Of a stretch of 64,000 bases of DNA, positions 46,453-55,269 are shown piece by piece. The position numbers and the translations under genes were made by a program. The stretch comes from Novosphingobium sp. G106 (lineage in GTDB: Bacteria; Pseudomonadota; Alphaproteobacteria; Sphingomonadales; Sphingomonadaceae): positions 5,929,501 through 5,993,500 of the forward strand of contig NZ_JAHOOZ010000001.1 in assembly GCF_019075875.1 (NCBI RefSeq), in the 5' to 3' direction. Position 1 is the first letter of the stretch, and each line of letters starts with the position of its first letter. The notes under the pieces were generated by a model. The model was not told the DNA's origin. It saw only the letters and a program-made list of their open reading frames with translations, and ran no database searches.

Positions 46453-47352
46453 ATGACGGAGATCAGCGGCAAGGCGGCGGTCGTGACGGGCGGCGGCAGC
46501 GGCATCGGCATGGGGCTGGCGAAGGAACTGGCCAGGCAGGGCGCATCGGTTGCCATCGCCGACATCATCCTCGCCAATGCCCGGAAGGTCGCCGATGCGA
46601 TCAATGCCGCGGGCGGCAAGGCCGTGGCGATCGAATGCGACGTGACCGACCGCGCTTCGGTCAAGGCCATGAAGAACGCGGCCACCGCCGCGCTCGGCCC
46701 GATCCAGCTGGTCTTCGCCAATGCCGGCGCGACTTCGTTCGATCCGCTGGTCGAGATGTCGGATGACGACGTCGACTGGATCATCGACGTCAACCTGATG
46801 GGCGTCATGCGCACCACCCAGGCCTTCCTGCCCGACATGATCAATGCCGGCGGCGGGCATGTCTGCGCCACGGCCTCGATGGCAGGGCTGTTGCCGGGCT
46901 GGATCCCGACGCATGCGCCCTATTCGGCGGCCAAAGCGGGAATCATCGGCCTGATGATGAACCTGTCGATCGAGCTTGGCGAGCACGGCATCCACACGAC
47001 GAGCTACTGCCCGGGCGGCGTCGCCACGGGCATGAAGCAGAACAACGCCAAGTACCGCCCGGCAAAGTTCGGCGGCCCGGGCGAAGGCGAGGTCCACGTC
47101 AGCCAGGATTCGATAGATGTCGCCGCCAGCCAGGCCTTCTACACGCCCGAGGCGATCGCCCCGATGGTGCTCGATGCGGTGAAGCACAACCGTGCCTTCG
47201 CTTTCGATCATCCCGAGCAGCGCGTGCATTTCCGCACGACCTATTCGGATGTCGTCGAGGCCTGCTACGATGCGACCGACGCCTGGGAGCAGGAGCACGG
47301 CGTGCCCGATGCCAACCCGACGGGGCCGGTGCTGCTCCAGCCGGCGGGTTGA
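46453..47352 (+). CDS. SDR-family dehydrogenase
   Basis: A 299-residue SDR with the Rossmann motif VTGGGSGIGMG, ANAGATSF, and active site YSAAK. It oxidises or reduces an alcohol/ketone with NAD(P). The ATG at 46453 follows GGAGAGATCGG. A nitroreductase gene starts 32 bases after its stop. The substrate is unknown. Confidence 0.92.
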   Translation: MTEISGKAAVVTGGGSGIGMGLAKELARQGASVAIADIILANARKVADAINAAGGKAVAIECDVTDRASVKAMKNAATAALGPIQLVFANAGATSFDPLVEMSDDDVDWIIDVNLMGVMRTTQAFLPDMINAGGGHVCATASMAGLLPGWIPTHAPYSAAKAGIIGLMMNLSIELGEHGIHTTSYCPGGVATGMKQNNAKYRPAKFGGPGEGEVHVSQDSIDVAASQAFYTPEAIAPMVLDAVKHNRAFAFDHPEQRVHFRTTYSDVVEACYDATDAWEQEHGVPDANPTGPVLLQPAG

Positions 47353-47384
47353 TTTGAGAGAGCAAGGATCGGAAGATAAATCCA

Positions 47385-47966
47385 ATGTTTAACGACCGAT
47401 CCTCACTCCCGGCCTTCTTCGCCACGCGCCGCTCGGGCAAGGCGCGCGACATGGTCGCGCCGGGGCCCGATGCGGAGCAGATGCGGCGGATCCTCAGCGC
47501 CGCTATCCGCGTGCCCGATCACGGCAAGCTGGCACCCTGGCGCTTCGTGGTGATCGCACCCGGGCAGCGCGATGCCTTCGCTGACCTGCTCCACCGCGTC
47601 TACCGCGAGACGCAGGGGGAGCCGACCGCGCGCGACAGCGCCGCGACCGAGGAGTTCGCCCGCCAGGCGCCCGCGCTGGTCGTGGTCGTCTCCACCGCCG
47701 ATCCCTCGGCAAAGATCCCCTTGTGGGAGCAGGAACTGTCCGCCGGCGCCGCCTGCATGAACCTCCTCGACGCGGCCCATGCCGAGGGCCTCGTCGGTTG
47801 CTGGCTCACCGGCTGGGCCGCCTATTCGGATACAGTGCGCGCGGCCTTTTCACCGACGGGCCGGATCGCCGGTTTCCTATTCCTGGGCACCCCGGGCCGC
47901 GAGTTGCAGGAGCGGCCGCGGCCTGACTACGCGGACGTGGTGTCCGAATGGTCCCCGCCTGCCTGA
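47385..47966 (+). CDS. Nitroreductase-family flavoprotein
   Basis: A 193-residue FMN-dependent oxidoreductase of the small nitroreductase type, with FFATRRSGK near the N-terminus, VPDHGKLAPWRFVVI, and GLVGCWLTGW at the C-terminal half. It uses NAD(P)H to reduce nitro, quinone or enone groups. It is cotranscribed with the SDR and converges on the AIM24 gene. Confidence 0.87.
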   Translation: MFNDRSSLPAFFATRRSGKARDMVAPGPDAEQMRRILSAAIRVPDHGKLAPWRFVVIAPGQRDAFADLLHRVYRETQGEPTARDSAATEEFARQAPALVVVVSTADPSAKIPLWEQELSAGAACMNLLDAAHAEGLVGCWLTGWAAYSDTVRAAFSPTGRIAGFLFLGTPGRELQERPRPDYADVVSEWSPPA

Positions 47967-47967
47967 A

Positions 47968-48801
47968 CTAGTCGCCGTCGAGCAGGTTGCCGAACCCGCC
48001 GAGGATCGAGCCTTCGCCGCGGTTCTGGCCGCCGGTGCTGCCGGCCGCGGCGAGCATCCGTCCGGCGAGGCGGGCGAAGGGCAGCGACTGGATCCAGACC
48101 TTGCCCGGCCCGCGCAGCCGCGCGAAGAACAGGCCCTCGCCGCCGAACAGCGCCGAGCGCACACCGCCGGCACCGATAATGTCGAAATCGACGCCGGGGG
48201 TATAGGCCGCGAGGCAGCCGGTATCGACGTGAAGTTCCTCGCTGGCGCGCAGCTCACGCTCGACGATCGTGCCGCCCATCTGGACGAAGACCCAGCCGTC
48301 GCCTTCGAGCTTCTGCATGATGAAGCCCTCGCCGCCGAACAGGCCGGTCATGATCTTGCGCTGGAACTGGATGCCGATCGACACGCCCCGCGCCGCGGCG
48401 AGAAAGCTGTCCTTCTGGCAGATCAGCGTGCCGCCGAGCTCGCTGAGTTTGATCGGCAGGATCGCGCCAGGGACGGGGGCGGAGAACGCAACGCGCGCCT
48501 TGCCGGTGCCGTTGTGGGTGAAGACGGTGGTGAACAGGCTTTCGCCCGTGACCAGTCGCTTGCCGGCGCCGAGCAGCTTGCCCATGAAGCCGCCGCCCTG
48601 GTCGGCGCTGCCGTCGCCGAACACCGTGGTCATTGCGACGCTGGCATCCTTCCAGACCATCGCCCCGGCCTCGGCCACCGCGCTCTCGCCGGGATCGAGC
48701 TCGATCTCGAGGAACTGCAGTTCCTGGCCCTTGATCTCGAAATCGATGTCATCGGCGACATTGGCGTTGCGGCTGTGGTGAGACCAGGGGCTCGACGACA
48801 T
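47968..48801 (-). CDS. TIGR00266/AIM24 family protein
   Basis: A 277-residue protein with two beta-rich halves: ELQFLEIELDPGESAVAEAG, then GAILPIKLSELGGTLICQKD and DTGCLAAYTPGVDFDII. The pattern matches the TIGR00266 (AIM24-like) family. The function in bacteria is undefined. It ends just 1 base before the convergent nitroreductase stop. Confidence 0.9.
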   Translation of the reverse strand: MSSSPWSHHSRNANVADDIDFEIKGQELQFLEIELDPGESAVAEAGAMVWKDASVAMTTVFGDGSADQGGGFMGKLLGAGKRLVTGESLFTTVFTHNGTGKARVAFSAPVPGAILPIKLSELGGTLICQKDSFLAAARGVSIGIQFQRKIMTGLFGGEGFIMQKLEGDGWVFVQMGGTIVERELRASEELHVDTGCLAAYTPGVDFDIIGAGGVRSALFGGEGLFFARLRGPGKVWIQSLPFARLAGRMLAAAGSTGGQNRGEGSILGGFGNLLDGD

Positions 48802-48870
48802 GGGGGGCTTCCTTCTGAAGGGTTCGCGCGGTCTATCGGCGAATAGGGTTACGGAAAAGCGACGGCGGCT

Positions 48871-49860
48871 TCAGCGCTCGGCGAAATGCTTCGCTGCCGC
48901 CTCGAAATGCCGGCGCGGGTTGTCGATGAACATAGTGTCGAGGTCGCGCTGGCTGACCCCCGCCTCGAGCAGGGCGGGGATAACGTCGTCGTGGATATGC
49001 AGGTAGTTATGCCGCGGCATGGCCCGGTGGTAATCCGCGACATCGGGAAAGAAGTCCGACCAGGCGCAGCAGTCGTGCGACAGCGCGATGTGCTTCACAT
49101 AGCCGCGCTTCACCATTTCCACGATCGTCGCGACGCGCTGTTCCATGGTGATGGCGAACTCGACGCCGAAACGGTCCATGCCGAGCAGCGAGCCCTTGTC
49201 GGCGAGCTTCATCAGGTAGTCGATATTGTCGGTATCGCCACAGTGGCCGATGATCACGTCCTCGAGGTTCACGCCCTCTTCGGAGAGCACCTGCTGGACG
49301 ATCAGCCCGCTTTCGATCTGCGGCGCGGTGTGAACGGTGATCGGCGCGCCGGTCAGCACATTGGCCCGCGCCACCGCGCGCATGATCCGTTCGACGCCCG
49401 GCCGCAGGCCCTGCATGTCGATCGCACACTTGAGCTCGCCGGCTTTCAGCGTGGTGCTGCCGATGCCCTCGGTGATGTCGCGCACGAACAGGTCGACCAT
49501 CGGCTCGGGGCGGTCGAGCAGCAAGCCGGGGCCGTGGAACTGGAACGGTCCGGGCACCGCGTCGAAGGTATAGGCGCCGGTCGAGACGATAATATTGAGA
49601 TCGGTCAGCGGTGCGACCTTGGCGAGGCTGGGCACATGGCGGCCGAGGCCGAGCACGGTGAGGTCGATGATCGTGTCGATGCCGCTGGCCTTCAGCGCGT
49701 TAAGCCGCGCCGCGGCGTCAGTGATCGTCCTGTCCTCGAAGAAGTCCTGCCGGTAATTGTAGGTGTACTCCATATCCATGAGGAAGATGTGCTCATGGAT
49801 CAGCACGCGGCCGAGCGCGGCGCTGTCGATAGCCCCTCGCAGGGTCTGGACTTCAGACAT
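48871..49860 (-). CDS. Phosphotriesterase-family metal-dependent hydrolase
   Basis: A 329-residue amidohydrolase-superfamily enzyme. Metal ligands are visible: HEH (IHEHIF), a Lys in GELKCAID for carbamylation, then VHT, IGHCGD and SHDCC with the terminal Asp. The family includes phosphotriesterases and lactonases; physiological substrates are more likely lactones or esters than organophosphates. It overlaps the AraC-type regulator gene by 8 bases, so the two form an operon. Confidence 0.9.
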   Translation of the reverse strand: MSEVQTLRGAIDSAALGRVLIHEHIFLMDMEYTYNYRQDFFEDRTITDAAARLNALKASGIDTIIDLTVLGLGRHVPSLAKVAPLTDLNIIVSTGAYTFDAVPGPFQFHGPGLLLDRPEPMVDLFVRDITEGIGSTTLKAGELKCAIDMQGLRPGVERIMRAVARANVLTGAPITVHTAPQIESGLIVQQVLSEEGVNLEDVIIGHCGDTDNIDYLMKLADKGSLLGMDRFGVEFAITMEQRVATIVEMVKRGYVKHIALSHDCCAWSDFFPDVADYHRAMPRHNYLHIHDDVIPALLEAGVSQRDLDTMFIDNPRRHFEAAAKHFAER

Positions 49861-50866
49861 GGTGAGAAGCTCCCTTGAGCCGTACCCGGCTGGGCGGCGC
49901 GGCGAACCAGCGGTTGCAGATGCGCGTCATCACCGATTGCTCGGCGAAGCCCAGCCGTTCGGAGATACGCGTGAAGTCGAGCCGGGTCTGCTGCAGGTAA
50001 TAAAGCATCGCGTCGCGGCGCACCTCGTCCTTGATCTTCTGGAACGAGGTTCCTTCGCTGCGCAGCTTGCGGTGCAGCGTGCGTGGATGCAAATGGAGCT
50101 CGGCGGCGACATGGTCGTTGGTGCAGAGCTCCGAGCCGAGATGCTGGGTGATCACCCCGCGCACCTGGGCATGGAGCGGCGGCAGTTGCCGTGAGAAGGC
50201 GTTGTCGATGAAGGCGGCGACTTCGGCGAAGGCGGCTGCATCCGGATTGATCACCGGGCTCGCGAGATCGGCGGCGGAGAACAGCACGCCGTCCTCGTTC
50301 TGGCCGAAGCGCACCTCACAGCCGAAATAGCGGCGATAGGTCTTGAGCGGCGAGACCGGCTGATGGCGGAAATGGACGCGGCGCACGCGGGTATGGCCGC
50401 CTGTGATTTCCAGTGCCGCGAGATGGCCGATGAGGATGATCTGCTCGATCAGCTGCGCCTTTACCGGCACGCCGTCGAGCAGGATGTCGTGCGCCGAAAA
50501 GGCGCCGCCATCGGGCAGCCGCGTCAGACGGATGCGCGCGGCGAGGCTGTGGGCATAGGTGTGCTCGCTGACATAGGTCAGTGCCTCGCCGAAGGTGCGC
50601 GAATTCTTCATGGCGAGGCCGAGCGGGCCGAACATGCTGCCGCCGCCCTGCCTTTCGGCGAGCTGCAGGCCGAAGTCGGGGCATTGCAGCTCGGCGGCCG
50701 CCAGTTCCAGCAGGTGGATTGCCTGGCGATAGCTCGCTTCCTCGGTGCGGCGCGGCTCGATCCCGGCGCGCAGCAGCAGGTCGCGTGCGTCGCCGCCCAG
50801 CTCTTCCACCAGCTCGGGGAAGAACCGCAGCATCTGCGCATGGACGGTATCGAAAACCTCGGTCAC
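49853..50866 (-). CDS. AraC-family transcriptional regulator
   Basis: A 337-residue regulator. An N-terminal arabinose-binding-type domain (FFPELVEELGGDARDLLLRA, ...) precedes a C-terminal pair of helix-turn-helix motifs: VAAELHLHPRTLHRKLRSEG and TRISERLGFAEQSVMTRI. It sits upstream of and overlaps the phosphotriesterase-like gene, and is divergent from the NTF2-SDR operon; it probably controls one or both. The inducer is unknown. Confidence 0.93.
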   Translation of the reverse strand: MTEVFDTVHAQMLRFFPELVEELGGDARDLLLRAGIEPRRTEEASYRQAIHLLELAAAELQCPDFGLQLAERQGGGSMFGPLGLAMKNSRTFGEALTYVSEHTYAHSLAARIRLTRLPDGGAFSAHDILLDGVPVKAQLIEQIILIGHLAALEITGGHTRVRRVHFRHQPVSPLKTYRRYFGCEVRFGQNEDGVLFSAADLASPVINPDAAAFAEVAAFIDNAFSRQLPPLHAQVRGVITQHLGSELCTNDHVAAELHLHPRTLHRKLRSEGTSFQKIKDEVRRDAMLYYLQQTRLDFTRISERLGFAEQSVMTRICNRWFAAPPSRVRLKGASHHV

Positions 50867-50994
50867 GTTCGGACATCCTCGCTCGCCTGTCGAGCCGATT
50901 TGTCCGAAATGGTCAAGCGCTGGTTCTGCCGCAGGCTGTAGGGTCTGATGATACGCTGGCCCCCGGAGTCGGGGACGAAGCCGCTTGGGAGAGA

Positions 50995-51537
50995 ATGATG
51001 GACACCGAAGCCGACGACCTTCGCGCGCTGCTCGACCGTGACCGCATCCGGCAATGCCTCGAACGCATGGCGCGCGGCGAGGACCGCCGCAACGGCGAGA
51101 TGATCAAGGCCTCTTGCTGGCCCGATTCGGTGACTGACTACGGCGTCTTCAAGGGTGATTTCGACGCCTACTACGCCTGGGTCATCCCCGGCGCCGACGC
51201 GATCACCAATACCCAGCATGTGCTCGGCCAGAGCTACATCGAGCTCGACGGGACGCGCGCCCGCGTCGAGACGCACGTCGTATCCTACCACCGCGTCGAC
51301 ATGGGCGCCGAGGAACGCGATACCTGTATCGGCGGGCGCTATCTCGACGTCCTGGAAAAGCGCGGGTCCGAGTGGCGCATCGCCGAACGCACGATGCTCT
51401 ACGACTGGTACCAGGACTGGGGCGTGTCGATCGACTGGTCGCAAGGCGTCATGGGACTGCCGCTGAGCCAGGAATGGTTCTCCGGCCGCGCCAATGGCGA
51501 TTACAGCGCCACTTTCTTCGCGAAGGGAGCGAAGTAA
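50995..51537 (+). CDS. NTF2-like (SnoaL) protein
   Basis: A 180-residue NTF2-fold protein (DRDRIRQCLERMARGEDRRN, then ...GGRYLDVLEKRGSEWRIAE). Such proteins are frequently ketosteroid-isomerase-like enzymes or dehydratases. It has two adjacent ATG starts (50995 and 50998) behind GGGAGAG. It is the first gene of the operon divergent from the AraC-type regulator. Its stop overlaps the following SDR start by one base (TAATG). Confidence 0.85.
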   Translation: MMDTEADDLRALLDRDRIRQCLERMARGEDRRNGEMIKASCWPDSVTDYGVFKGDFDAYYAWVIPGADAITNTQHVLGQSYIELDGTRARVETHVVSYHRVDMGAEERDTCIGGRYLDVLEKRGSEWRIAERTMLYDWYQDWGVSIDWSQGVMGLPLSQEWFSGRANGDYSATFFAKGAK

Positions 51538-52436
51538 TGGGAGCACTGACCGGCAAGGTCGCGATCGTCACCGGCGCCAGCCGCGGCATCGGCAAGGGTA
51601 TCGCTCTGGTGCTCGCCGAGCAGGGCGCGACGGTCTACGTCACCGGCCGCACGGTGACCCCGGGTGAGTTCTACCTGCCCGGCACGGTCGGCGAGACAGC
51701 GGCCGAATGCACCAAGCGCGGCGAGGCCGAGGGCGGCAAGGGTATTGCGGTCGCCTGCGACCACGGGAACGATGAGCAGGTCGCGGCGCTTTTCGCCCAG
51801 GTTCAGGCCGAGCAGGGCCGGCTCGACCTGCTGGTCAACAACGCGTTTCAGCTTTCGGACGACCTCATCGTGCCCAAGCCCTTCTGGGAAAAGCCGCTCT
51901 CCAACCTCGAGATGTGGCAGGTCGGCGTCCGGTCGAGCTTCGTCGCGGCCTGGCACGCGGCGCAGATCATGGTGCCGCAGGGTTCCGGGCTGATCGTGGC
52001 GATCTCAGGCTATGTCGGGGTGACCTACACCTTCGGCGTGGTCTTCGGCTCGGCCAAGTCGGCGGTCGACCGTATGGCGCGCGACATGGCGATCGAGCTG
52101 GAGCCGCACAACATCGCCTCGGTCTCGCTCTGGCAGGGACTGACCTTTACCGAGAAGGCGCATTACAACATCAATGCCAATCCCGATATGAAGGGGCAGA
52201 CCGTGACCAACCCCGACGTCGGCAGTTCGGTCGAGCATCCGGGCCGTGTGATCGCGGCGATGGCGGCGGACGACAAGATCATGCGGCTCTCGGGCGGGAC
52301 TTTCATCACCGCCGAAGCAGCGCAGCTTTACGGCGTCACCGACACCGATGGGCGTGTGATCCGCTCGCTCCGCGCCGAGCGCGGCTCGCCGATCTGGCAG
52401 CCGATCCGTGCGCATGGATATGGCAATGGACGCTAA
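51537..52436 (+). CDS. SDR-family protein, DHRS1-like, lacking catalytic Tyr
   Basis: A 299-residue SDR with VTGASRGIG at the cofactor site and an NNAF stretch. It resembles DHRS1-type SDRs, but the active-site YxxxK region reads FGSAK, so the catalytic Tyr is Phe (codon TTC). Classical dehydrogenase chemistry would be impaired. The start is coupled to the preceding NTF2-like gene. Confidence 0.87.
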   Translation: MGALTGKVAIVTGASRGIGKGIALVLAEQGATVYVTGRTVTPGEFYLPGTVGETAAECTKRGEAEGGKGIAVACDHGNDEQVAALFAQVQAEQGRLDLLVNNAFQLSDDLIVPKPFWEKPLSNLEMWQVGVRSSFVAAWHAAQIMVPQGSGLIVAISGYVGVTYTFGVVFGSAKSAVDRMARDMAIELEPHNIASVSLWQGLTFTEKAHYNINANPDMKGQTVTNPDVGSSVEHPGRVIAAMAADDKIMRLSGGTFITAEAAQLYGVTDTDGRVIRSLRAERGSPIWQPIRAHGYGNGR

Positions 52437-52959
52437 GCTGGCCGCGCTGCTCGACAAGCAGGAGATCCTGGAGGCGCTATCGCGCTTCAGCCGCGGCATG
52501 GATCGGCTCGACCGCGAGCTCTACCTGTCGGCTTATCATGCCGATGCGGAGATGGCGGCGGGCCCCTTCGTCGGGCTGGCGTCCGAATGCGCCGACTGGT
52601 CCTTTCCGATGCACGAGGAAGGGCAGATTTTGACCCACCACGCGCTGCTGAACACGACGATCGACCTCGACGGCGACACCGCGCATACCGAGACCTACTA
52701 TCTCTTCGTCGCCCGCAACAAGGACGAGAGCCTCGTTCAGGCAGGCGGGCGCTACATCAATCGGTTCGAGCGGCGCGCCGGCGAATGGAAGATCGCGCTT
52801 CAGACGAACGTGATCGAATGGGCCGGGCTGCTCCCCGCCATACCGATCCCGTTCTCCGACGTGCCCGACGTCTACGGCAACGGCGCGCCGGCGCGCGACA
52901 GGACCGACCCCTCCTACCGCCGCCCACTGACCAATTTGCGTGAAAGGAAGATTCCTTGA
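52420..52959 (+). CDS. NTF2-like (SnoaL) protein
   Basis: A protein of about 179 residues with the SnoaL pattern (LLDKQEILEALSRFSRGMDR, then YHADAEMAAGPFVG). Several ATG codons (52414, 52420, 52426) are possible; all overlap the end of the upstream SDR. It lies between two SDR genes, and TTGA overlaps its stop. It probably acts on the same substrate as its neighbours. Confidence 0.82.
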   Translation: MAMDAKLAALLDKQEILEALSRFSRGMDRLDRELYLSAYHADAEMAAGPFVGLASECADWSFPMHEEGQILTHHALLNTTIDLDGDTAHTETYYLFVARNKDESLVQAGGRYINRFERRAGEWKIALQTNVIEWAGLLPAIPIPFSDVPDVYGNGAPARDRTDPSYRRPLTNLRERKIP

Positions 52960-53864
52960 CCGAAAAGCGCTTCGACGGCCGTGTCGCCGTCATCACCGGC
53001 GCGGGCAGGGGCCTGGGCCGGGCCTATGCGGAGTTGCTCGCCAGCAAGGGCGCCAAGGTCGTGGTCAACGACAACGGTGCGGCACTCGCCGGCACCGGGT
53101 CCGATGCCGGTCCCGCCCGCGAAGTCGTCCAGGCGATCAAGGCCGCGGGCGGCGAGGCCGTTGCCTGCACCGAAAGCGTCACCACGCGCGAAGGCGGCCA
53201 GGCGATCGTCGACGCGGCGATGGACAGCTTCGGCAGGATCGACGTGCTGATCCACAATGCCGGCAATTCGCTTTTCGCGCCGCTGGGCGAGATCAGCTAC
53301 GAGGATTTCCGCAACAGCCTCGACATCCATCTGCTCGGCGGCTTTCACGTCGTGCAGCCCGCATTCCGGCACATGCTGAAGGCGAACTATGGCCGGATCG
53401 TGCTCACCGGCTCGATCGGGGGTCTCTACACGATGCCCAACACCGTGCAGTACGCGGTCTCGAAATCGGGCCTGATCGGGCTCAGCAACGCCGTGTCGAT
53501 CGAGGGCGCCGAGCACAATATCCGCTCGAACATCATCCTCCCCGGCGCGGTCACGCGCATGGGCGAGGGGATCGACACGACGGGGTTCCCGCCGATGGGG
53601 CCGGAAATGGTCGCGCCGGTGGTCGGCTGGCTGGCGCATGAGGACTGTGATGTCTCGGGCGAGCTTTACATCTCGGTCGCGGGGCGCGTGGCCCGTGCTT
53701 ACTTCGCCGAGAGCGAAGGCATTTATCTGCCAGACTGGACGATCGACGCTGTCGCCGAGAACATCGACGCGATCCGCAAGGGCGGTCCCCAGTGGATACT
53801 GCCGCAACAGACGGGCTTCGCCGATCATCTGGCGCGCAGCTTCGAGATGACGAAAAAGGGCTGA
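52956..53864 (+). CDS. SDR-family dehydrogenase (MFE-2-like)
   Basis: A 302-residue SDR beginning with TTG at 52956, overlapping the upstream stop (TTGA). It has GRVAVITGAGRGLG for NAD(P) and the active site YAVSK intact. Its N-terminus, GRVAVITGAGRGLGRAYAEL, is like the dehydrogenase part of MFE-2 enzymes and like the gene at 39574. It is likely a hydroxyacyl-CoA or alcohol dehydrogenase. The operon ends here with a strong hairpin. Confidence 0.92.
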   Translation: MTEKRFDGRVAVITGAGRGLGRAYAELLASKGAKVVVNDNGAALAGTGSDAGPAREVVQAIKAAGGEAVACTESVTTREGGQAIVDAAMDSFGRIDVLIHNAGNSLFAPLGEISYEDFRNSLDIHLLGGFHVVQPAFRHMLKANYGRIVLTGSIGGLYTMPNTVQYAVSKSGLIGLSNAVSIEGAEHNIRSNIILPGAVTRMGEGIDTTGFPPMGPEMVAPVVGWLAHEDCDVSGELYISVAGRVARAYFAESEGIYLPDWTIDAVAENIDAIRKGGPQWILPQQTGFADHLARSFEMTKKG

Positions 53865-53879
53865 CTTTCACCAGCCCTT
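53856..53879 (+). terminator. Small hairpin overlapping the SDR stop
   Basis: AAGGGCTG and CAGCCCTT pair around an 8-base loop, straddling the end of the SDR gene. Confidence 0.4.
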
Positions 53880-53902
53880 ATGTTCGCAGATATGAAGGCC
53901 AA

Positions 53903-53941
53903 GGCGCCTCGCCCCCGGTAGGGCGAGGCGCCGAAGTTTTT
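53903..53941 (+). terminator. Intrinsic terminator of the NTF2-SDR operon
   Basis: GGCGCCTCGCCC and GGGCGAGGCGCC form a perfect 12-bp stem with loop CCGGTA, followed by GAAGTTTTT. It ends the plus-strand operon and lies downstream of the convergent Flp pilin gene. Confidence 0.85.
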
Positions 53942-54104
53942 AGGCTGCCATCGACGACGACGTGGACGTGAACGTCGCGCCGAGCTGAGTGCCCAGGCCC
54001 TGCATCGCGCTGATGGCGGCGACGGCGATGAGCGCCGCGATCAGGCCATATTCGATAGCCGTCGCGCCGGCATTGTCGCGCACCAGTTTACGGAAAAAAC
54101 GCAT
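53940..54104 (-). CDS. Flp/Fap-family pilin, orphan
   Basis: A 54-residue pilin (MRFFRKLVRDNAGATAIEYG, then LIAALIAVAAISAMQGLGTQ). The GATAIEYGLIAALIAVA block is the Flp pilin signature, with the type IV prepilin cleavage site expected within DNAGATAIEYG. It should assemble into Tad/Flp pili that mediate surface attachment. No tad or cpa genes are nearby, so assembly depends on a locus elsewhere. About 135 bases upstream (54105-54240) hold no gene. Confidence 0.88.
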   Translation of the reverse strand: MRFFRKLVRDNAGATAIEYGLIAALIAVAAISAMQGLGTQLGATFTSTSSSMAA

Positions 54105-54240
54105 AATCAACTCCCCTGAAAGACCCGTGTTTCCCAGGGCAGGAAGCTAGGAGTTGTGTGTTGTTTTGAACTGTAGAAACTTGGTTAAGCCGCCGGTGCC
54201 TCGGAAGGGTGGCCCCCCCTCCGGCCGGACCGGTAAGCTG

Positions 54241-55185
54241 TTATAATTCCCCGATTGGCCCGACGAGCCTCTCGCCGAACTCGGCAAATATCGCATTAAT
54301 TCCTCCGATATGGAGGGGAATCTCACCGCTGGAAGCTACATTGAATTCGGTAACGCCCGCGTCGCGATAGCGCTTGAGGTCGTCGAGTGCGGCATTGCCG
54401 TAGACGATCTTGACGATGCGCAGCGCATCAGGGTCGCGGCCCTCGGCGCGGGTCATGGCCTTGAGTTCGCCGATCACCCGTGGCGCGTCCTCGACCGGCA
54501 GGTTGTAGGGCAGCCAGCCGTTGCCGCTCCTGGCGACGCGTCGCATTGCCGGCTTGCTCTCGCCGCCGATCAGGATCGGAATGCCGCCGGGCCGCACCGG
54601 CTTGGGATAGCAATAGGCCGCGTTGAACGCGAAGAACTCGCCTTCGAACGAAGCGGCGTCCGCCTCCCAGAGCCGGCGCATGGCCGCGACCATCTCGTCG
54701 GTGCGCCGACCGCGGGTGCGGAAATCGACGCCCATCGCGTCGAAGTCTTCCTTGGCCCAGCCGGCGCCGATGCCGAGGATCACGCGGCCTTGGCTGAACT
54801 CGTCGAGCGTGGACAACTCTTTCGCCAGCAGCACTGGATTGCGCTGCGGCAGGACGAGGATGTTGGTGCCGATCTCCATTGTGGTCGTCGCCGCGGCAAG
54901 CCAGGTCATCGCCACGACCGGCTCGACGAAGGCGTCACGCGGATTGACCAGGGCGAACTCCTCGTCGTCGAACTGCAGCGGCGCGTCGGCGCTCTGCTCG
55001 GGCGCTTCCTGGCCCGAGCCGCCGGCATAGGGATAGGTCGACTCGGGATAGTCGGCGAAGAGCACGACGTGGTCCGGTATCCAGTAGTGCGCGAAACCCG
55101 CGGCTTCTGCCGCGCGGGCCGAATCTCGGAGATACTCGCCGCTGGCATAGGGGCCGATGCCGCCGCAGGTGATCCCGACCTTCAT
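54241..55185 (-). CDS. LLM-class (luciferase-like) oxidoreductase
   Basis: A 314-residue flavin- or F420-linked monooxygenase/oxidoreductase. The TIM-barrel features are FAHYWIPDHVVLFADYPES, IGTNILVLPQRNP, FSQGRVILGIGAGWAKEDFD and PILIGGESKPAMRR. F420 dependence is common in this subgroup but not provable here. It is divergent from the TetR-type regulator, sharing a gap of about 84 bases. Confidence 0.9.
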   Translation of the reverse strand: MKVGITCGGIGPYASGEYLRDSARAAEAAGFAHYWIPDHVVLFADYPESTYPYAGGSGQEAPEQSADAPLQFDDEEFALVNPRDAFVEPVVAMTWLAAATTTMEIGTNILVLPQRNPVLLAKELSTLDEFSQGRVILGIGAGWAKEDFDAMGVDFRTRGRRTDEMVAAMRRLWEADAASFEGEFFAFNAAYCYPKPVRPGGIPILIGGESKPAMRRVARSGNGWLPYNLPVEDAPRVIGELKAMTRAEGRDPDALRIVKIVYGNAALDDLKRYRDAGVTEFNVASSGEIPLHIGGINAIFAEFGERLVGPIGEL

Positions 55186-55206
55186 CGCGTCCTCTCCTCA
55201 TGACGC

Positions 55207-55269
55207 TTGGCAATGGACCTTGGGTGCCCTAATCCTTGGGAATTATCAAGCAATCCGAGCGGGCTATAC
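55207..55269. promoter_or_regulatory. Divergent control region of the LLM and TetR genes
   Basis: The gap holds CCTTGGG twice (near 55218 and 55235, 17 bases apart), with TTGGG-TG-CCCTAA as an imperfect dyad. This is a plausible TetR operator. If the TetR gene began at 55207 no room for a promoter would remain. Confidence 0.3.
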
